Positions 61,601 to 64,000 of a stretch of 64,000 nucleotides of DNA are shown here, piece by piece (position 1 is the first letter of the stretch; each line of letters starts with the position of its first letter). Origin of the DNA: Sipunculus nudus (Eukaryota; Annelida; Sipuncula; Golfingiida; Sipunculidae); NCBI GenBank assembly GCA_026874595.1, contig CM049308.1, positions 11,931,501 to 11,995,500 on the forward strand, read 5' to 3'. A program made the position numbers and the translations under genes. The notes under the pieces are model-generated. The model worked only from the letters and a program-made list of their open reading frames with translations. It searched no databases and was not told where the DNA came from.

Positions 61601-63942
61601 TTTACTTTTGACATTTTCAGTCCGTAATAGGTCTCTCTTATCCTCCACTTCCTTGTCTGCCTCTGCATCTCTTAATTTTGCTGATTTCCTCCTAGTTCTT
61701 TGTGATTCACGTTTTCCTGCTGCTGATGATTCGGAATCTACCGATACAGTTTCTAATTTAGCTCTTCTAGCTCTTCTAATAGCACTGGGCTGCTCTAAAC
61801 CTTCAACATTTTGAGTACCTTTGCGTTTTCGTGATAGTCTTTCAGGCCTTTGCTGATCTTCTTGGCTCTGTGCTTGTCTTTGATCACCACTGATACATGA
61901 ATGTGTGTCAGACACTGTTTTAGAATTCTCATATAAATGTGTGACTTTTTCAGAATTTTTCTTATATGACTGCGTGTCAGTCAATGTCTTGGAATTCTCA
62001 TTTAATTGTTTGACTTTTTCAGAATTTTCCCTATGTGACTGTGTGTCAGACACTGTCTTTGAATTCTCGCTAAACTGTTTGTCTTTTTCAGAATTTTTCC
62101 TGTGTGACTGCGTTTCAGACACTGTCTTGGAATTCTTGTTTAATTGTTTGACTTTTTCAGAATTTTTCTTTTGTGGATGCGTGTCAGACACTATCTTGGA
62201 ATTCCCATTTAATTGTTTGACTTTTTCAGAAATTTTCTTATGTGATAGCTCTGCCTGCTTTATATTTTTACTATTTTGTTTTGTTGAGGCATCTTGAGAT
62301 TGGTGTTTACTCTTCTGGTTTTGTTTTGTTTTGTGCAGTTCTTGTTTTACAGACTGTGTGATATTTGTCTGTATCCGTTCTCTGCTGCCGTTCTTTGAGG
62401 CTGGCTTGCTGCCACATCTTCTTCTGTCAACCCTGCGCTGAAGCCTCTGCATTAAAACAATAGTCATTACTTTTTAAAATAATTTGGCTATTATCAAATG
62501 TTTTTGATTATTATGCAGAGTTTTTTTTTAATATAAGAGCTAATTCTGACATCAATGAGAGCTGAAAATTCAATCATTCAACAAAATGTTTGAGAAGCCT
62601 GGATTCAACACATATGCTTTATCTGAATGATACTATATATCTAAATCTTAACTTACAAGCAGAATTTCTACTTAAATACTACCATTTTTTTAGTCCCAAA
62701 ACATTTCCCTACTTGTATGTACAACATCTGCCTCTTTTTTACAAACCAAATGGCTAGGAATTAGGGAATAACTCCTGTTAACTGAAACCTTCCTCAGGTG
62801 TTGTTAATTACTTATCAAGGGCTGCCGCAGCCACCTAGTAAGCAATTTTCACATCTGTACCTTTGATCCCAGGGAAATGAACAATTTTAATGGAAAATGC
62901 TTAAAAAAATTTCTGGTTACACTGACTGACAAAACTTTAAAAGTTTACCTAATGTGTATCAAATGTGAGGTTGCATAAAATACAGGGGGTTCAATAAACT
63001 GGAGTTTTCATGAAGACAGAACAGCCTGTTCTGATAAAGATGATTTTCTTTTCGGTCAAATATTTTCTCTTAGCTTTTTACAGCCATCATTCTCCATTCA
63101 AAACAAAATATACTGAATGGATCTAATCAAAGATTTGCAGTATCGGAGAATTAATAAGTCAAGGGGCCTTTCTTTTCTATTGAATGAGGATGAAGGTAAT
63201 ACTAGAAAAACAATACGTTATCATAAGATTTCTGGAATTTTGCTTTTAATTCTTTATGAGAATCTGAACCAGTCCACTTCTACTCTTAAATATTGATAAA
63301 GCATAAATACTAGAAAAAAATTGTCCATGGTGAATTTTTCACATTGACTAAAAACCAGCTTGCTATTCACAAGCCTATGAACTGGTTCCAGATGTTGCCA
63401 ATAGATGTCACCAATAGGTCTACCACTGTTATCCACTGAATATGGATGAAGGTTACAATATGAGGAGAACAATAGGTTATCATGAGCCTTCTGGATTTCA
63501 GCTTTTATGTGAACAGGATAGATATAATCCAGATATCATAAGCCATCACTGAGTCACAAGAGCAAATCTCTCAGGTTTTCTTTCACCATTTTAACTCTGA
63601 GGCACCAGTTGGGGTTCAAATTTTGAGTCTTCTTCTCCTAATTCAAATGTCTGAACCACTTAGCTACATTCTAAACCAATAAGCCTGCCATGCTTCAAAG
63701 GATAAATAAAAGGACACCCCTGTCTAGAGGTAATCCGGGAGGGTGAACTAAACTGGCGCCACCTACCTTGTCTTCAACAAAATTTGGAATCTGGTTAAAA
63801 TGCAGGTAGTTTGGACTCTCCATAAGAATTTGAACCAGTCCAGTACTTCTGTCCACTTCTACTCTCTGACCTGCCCAGTGGGCCAGCTGGGGCTTCACAA
63901 TCCGGCCACTTCGAGTGCAGGGCAAGGTGGTAATATCCAACT
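49513..63942 (-). CDS. MIS18BP1: MIS18BP1 (KNL2/M18BP1), 3' part, seven exons
   Basis: The family protein binds the Mis18 complex and centromeric chromatin and is needed to load new CENP-A. Exons in order: 63942-63767, 62446-61029, 58178-58012, 55080-54938, 52090-51924, 50321-50231 and 49662-49513. Every junction has AG/GT ends and the phases add up without a break, giving about 769 residues to a TGA at 49513-49515. Seen in order: a CENP-C-like motif (RSGRIVKPQLAHWAGQRV), a 472-codon basic disordered exon, a SANT/Myb domain split by an intron (PWSSQEEQMLYR, then FWEEVASQMPGRTSEEC), and a Ser/Asp/Glu-rich C-terminus. CENP-C motif before SANT before a short tail is the known order in non-eutherian M18BP1 and KNL2. 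The SANTA domain and start codon should lie beyond the right edge. Identity rests on motif order and not on a database search. Confidence 0.85.
50231..50321 (-). CDS. MIS18BP1: MIS18BP1 exon, basic helix
   Basis: A 91-nt exon that completes an Arg codon from the previous exon and encodes KNIDKYVHKCLQREMQRKKL followed by PLVSTYKTTD, a probable basic helix. The gtaagt donor is strong and leaves in phase 0. Confidence 0.78.
50604..50665 (+). repeat. Two 33-bp tandem units
   Basis: GGTCAGGTTATGTTTAAATG occurs twice, 33 bp apart, in a MIS18BP1 intron. Confidence 0.85.
51130..51610 (+). repeat. Three tandem units of about 137-147 bp
   Basis: Each has ACAGGTCTGTTATTCAATAG and ACCAATCATCCCTGTGAATT-like blocks; closes with AAGGACGGACTGACA. 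Probably the core of a dispersed element. Confidence 0.75.
51924..52090 (-). CDS. MIS18BP1: MIS18BP1 exon, DVDFTSSPVTPW segment
   Basis: A 167-nt exon in phase 0 out phase 2. It reads NFDVDFTSSPVTPWDKQHK and later TPRHAFIVNP and YDYTPSNMSTVKR, with four S/T-P sites, fitting the cell-cycle-controlled C-terminal region of the family. Its acceptor is the last unit of a 31-bp minisatellite (52091-52440), each unit of which carries the same acceptor-like sequence. Confidence 0.8.
52091..52440. repeat. 31-bp minisatellite abutting a splice acceptor, about 11 units
   Basis: Plus-strand unit CTGTCAAAATAACACAATCC followed by CATCACTGACA. On the minus strand each unit ends TTATTTTGACAG, the same acceptor used by the MIS18BP1 exon starting at 52090. 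Units differ by one to three bases. Confidence 0.92.
53030..54882 (+). mobile_element. Diverged element with 3' GCTCACAGGTTAGCTAAAA end
   Basis: Contains a diverged GGTGGCGACACC monomer at 53224 (AACGAGAAAGCCATC follows, as in the other family), several TCAGCCAAAAATCA units at 53880-54560, and a tail CATCGCATAAGCTCACAGG, similar to mollusc repeat 3' ends. Confidence 0.5.
53390..53760 (+). repeat. Tandem units with CACTGAGTGAACTC
   Basis: CACTGAGTGAACTC and GCCAAAGCTATAAATAGAT recur three or four times in alternating order. Confidence 0.75.
54938..55080 (-). CDS. MIS18BP1: MIS18BP1 exon, Gln-rich helix and YFDSTP segment
   Basis: A 143-nt exon, phase 1 in and 0 out. It encodes a Gly/Arg patch, a likely helix of Gln, Leu and Lys (QQLQKLIQQHQQ), and EDDYFDSTPMRKQPKVK. 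Acidic patches followed by S/T-P sites suggest phosphorylation, which is inference. The acceptor (ttttcaag) lacks the usual C before AG. Confidence 0.75.
55715..56805 (+). repeat. Duplicated block of about 68-70 bp minisatellite units
   Basis: Six units (55715-56120) and seven units (56213-56700) of TATGTAAACAGTAAAAATAT plus TTTCTCAATTCAGTATGAAG. Each run is followed by the same unique-looking piece (TTAAAACAGAAATTCTTAAT to ATTAATTACCAT), so the whole block of about 550 bp was duplicated. Confidence 0.9.
56821..57949. other. MIS18BP1 intron, no feature recognised
   Basis: AT-rich intron DNA. No exon, RNA gene or clear repeat was noticed. Confidence 0.5.
58012..58178 (-). CDS. MIS18BP1: MIS18BP1 exon, C-half of SANT/Myb domain
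   Basis: A 167-nt exon after a tatatcag acceptor. It supplies AVGKVPANC, FWEEVASQMPGRTSEECSEL and a Lys-rich segment (KKPKKKRPSAEE). The Trp of FWEEV and the GRTSEEC helix match the second and third helices of the SANT fold. It leaves in phase 1 and joins the 55 kb exon to give an Asn codon at the junction. Confidence 0.85.
58179..60320. other. MIS18BP1 intron, no feature recognised
   Basis: AT-rich intron sequence with short frames only. Confidence 0.5.
60330..60600 (+). repeat. Dispersed repeat with GACAGACAGACAG tail
   Basis: Contains GATCCCCACCAAGGTATG, AATGAAATTGGATAATA and TGGACAGACAGACAG, phrases typical of invertebrate dispersed repeats, and closes TTCTGCGGACGCATGAAAG. Ends uncertain. 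Confidence 0.45.
61029..62446 (-). CDS. MIS18BP1: MIS18BP1 long disordered exon ending in N-half of SANT domain
   Basis: The exon is 1418 nt. It opens after an acceptor in ttttaatgcag, codes for 472 Lys/Arg/Ser/Gln/Glu-rich residues with almost no hydrophobic stretches, and closes with PWSSQEEQMLYR, the first helix of a SANT/Myb domain. The donor is CG followed by gttggt, chosen because it continues the Myb helix into the next exon (MLYR then AVGKVPANC). Residues about 70-180 are a 23-residue tandem repeat. The open frame runs upstream to 62467, but the ATG there lies in the intron and the phase match favours splicing at 62446. Confidence 0.85.
61905..62235 (-). repeat. Coding 69-bp tandem repeat (five units) in MIS18BP1
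   Basis: Five units of 23 residues, of the form SEKVKQLNENSKTVSDTQSH plus three basic residues. Frame is kept in all units, with substitutions mainly in the last few residues. The antisense frame is also open throughout, a by-product of the repeat and not a gene. Confidence 0.88.
63181..63507 (-). repeat. Duplicated intron block with a fragment of the CENP-C-motif exon
   Basis: 63181-63250 and 63438-63507 are diverged copies (GGATGAAGGT, ATAGGTTATCAT and CTTCTGGATTT shared). Minus-strand 63289-63255 reads AGAGTAGAAGTGGAC then TGGTTCAGATTCT, matching exon 63767-63942 with about 13 bases missing. Confidence 0.6.
63767..63942 (-). CDS. MIS18BP1: MIS18BP1 exon with CENP-C-like motif
   Basis: This 176-nt exon begins after a TTTGTCAG acceptor and ends GACAAG before gtaggt, phase 2 in and phase 0 out. 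About ten residues in it reads TRSGRIVKPQLAHWAGQR, fitting the CENP-C motif pattern of a basic-Ser-x-Arg cluster, a Pro and an aromatic Trp anchor. In CENP-C this motif binds the acidic patch and the C-terminal tail of CENP-A nucleosomes; in KNL2 of plants and M18BP1 of birds and frogs it targets the protein to centromeres, and eutherian mammals have lost it. The intron-side donor overlaps a GGTGGCGCCA sequence like that in the repeat arrays. Confidence 0.82.
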
Positions 63943-64000
63943 CTGACAAACAGGTAAACAGTCAATCAGTCACCAACAACAAACCAGTGTCAGTGATCCT

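Noticed and set aside
61905-62297. 130-codon open frame on the plus strand
   Set aside because: It is antisense to the 23-residue repeat of MIS18BP1; its Phe/Cys/Ser pattern is a shadow of that repeat.
1-64000. Retroelements or viral fossils
   Set aside because: No reverse transcriptase, integrase, capsid or LTR pair was recognised; repeats are non-coding and non-autonomous.

Overview
The window is nuclear DNA of an animal: two intron-rich genes, both on the minus strand, set in AT-rich DNA that is mostly repeats. The dispersed families (elements opening with a GACCCATGGGTC palindrome and ending in a CAGCTGAGC hairpin, GGTGGCGCCACC arrays, tRNA-derived SINE-like copies, many short inverted-repeat elements) are of the kind common in mollusc genomes, so a marine mollusc, perhaps a bivalve, is the best guess. 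That is inference; no taxon-specific gene is present. No rRNA, CRISPR array, viral fossil or reverse transcriptase was seen.

Right part (63942 to 49513, minus strand): the 3' part of MIS18BP1 (KNL2/M18BP1), the protein that brings the Mis18 complex and new CENP-A to centromeres. Seven exons join with consistent reading phase at every junction. They hold a CENP-C-like motif, a long basic disordered exon with a 23-residue tandem repeat, a SANT/Myb domain split by an intron, and a conserved-looking C-terminus with a stop and a poly(A) signal about 250 nt on. The SANTA domain and the start should lie beyond the right edge.

Left part (about 45507 to 128, minus strand): a second gene of about 24 exons, around 875 residues. 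It has a short globular N-terminal part, an acidic/basic linker, a helical HEAT-like region (exons from 19.8 to 16.7 kb), a Lys/Arg/Ser-rich segment and a long disordered acidic tail. I do not recognise the family; HEATR4-like ciliary proteins are only a guess. Most junctions keep phase; two do not (25.7 to 24.6 kb and 7.25 to 6.3 kb), so small exons are probably missing from the model. The first exons (45.5 and 41.1 kb) are tentative.

Introns and the 45.5-49.3 kb intergenic stretch are repeat-dominated. Two large non-autonomous families share a layout (palindromic 5' end, internal tandem monomers, 3' hairpin whose arm pairs with the 5' subterminal sequence) resembling Helentron-associated elements. 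The most notable observations are a GGTGGCGCCACC palindrome shared by otherwise different monomer families, a 31-bp minisatellite that repeats a MIS18BP1 splice acceptor about eleven times, a perfect 79-bp inverted repeat around an exon-like cassette, and an inverted-repeat element inserted within 5 bp of a splice donor.
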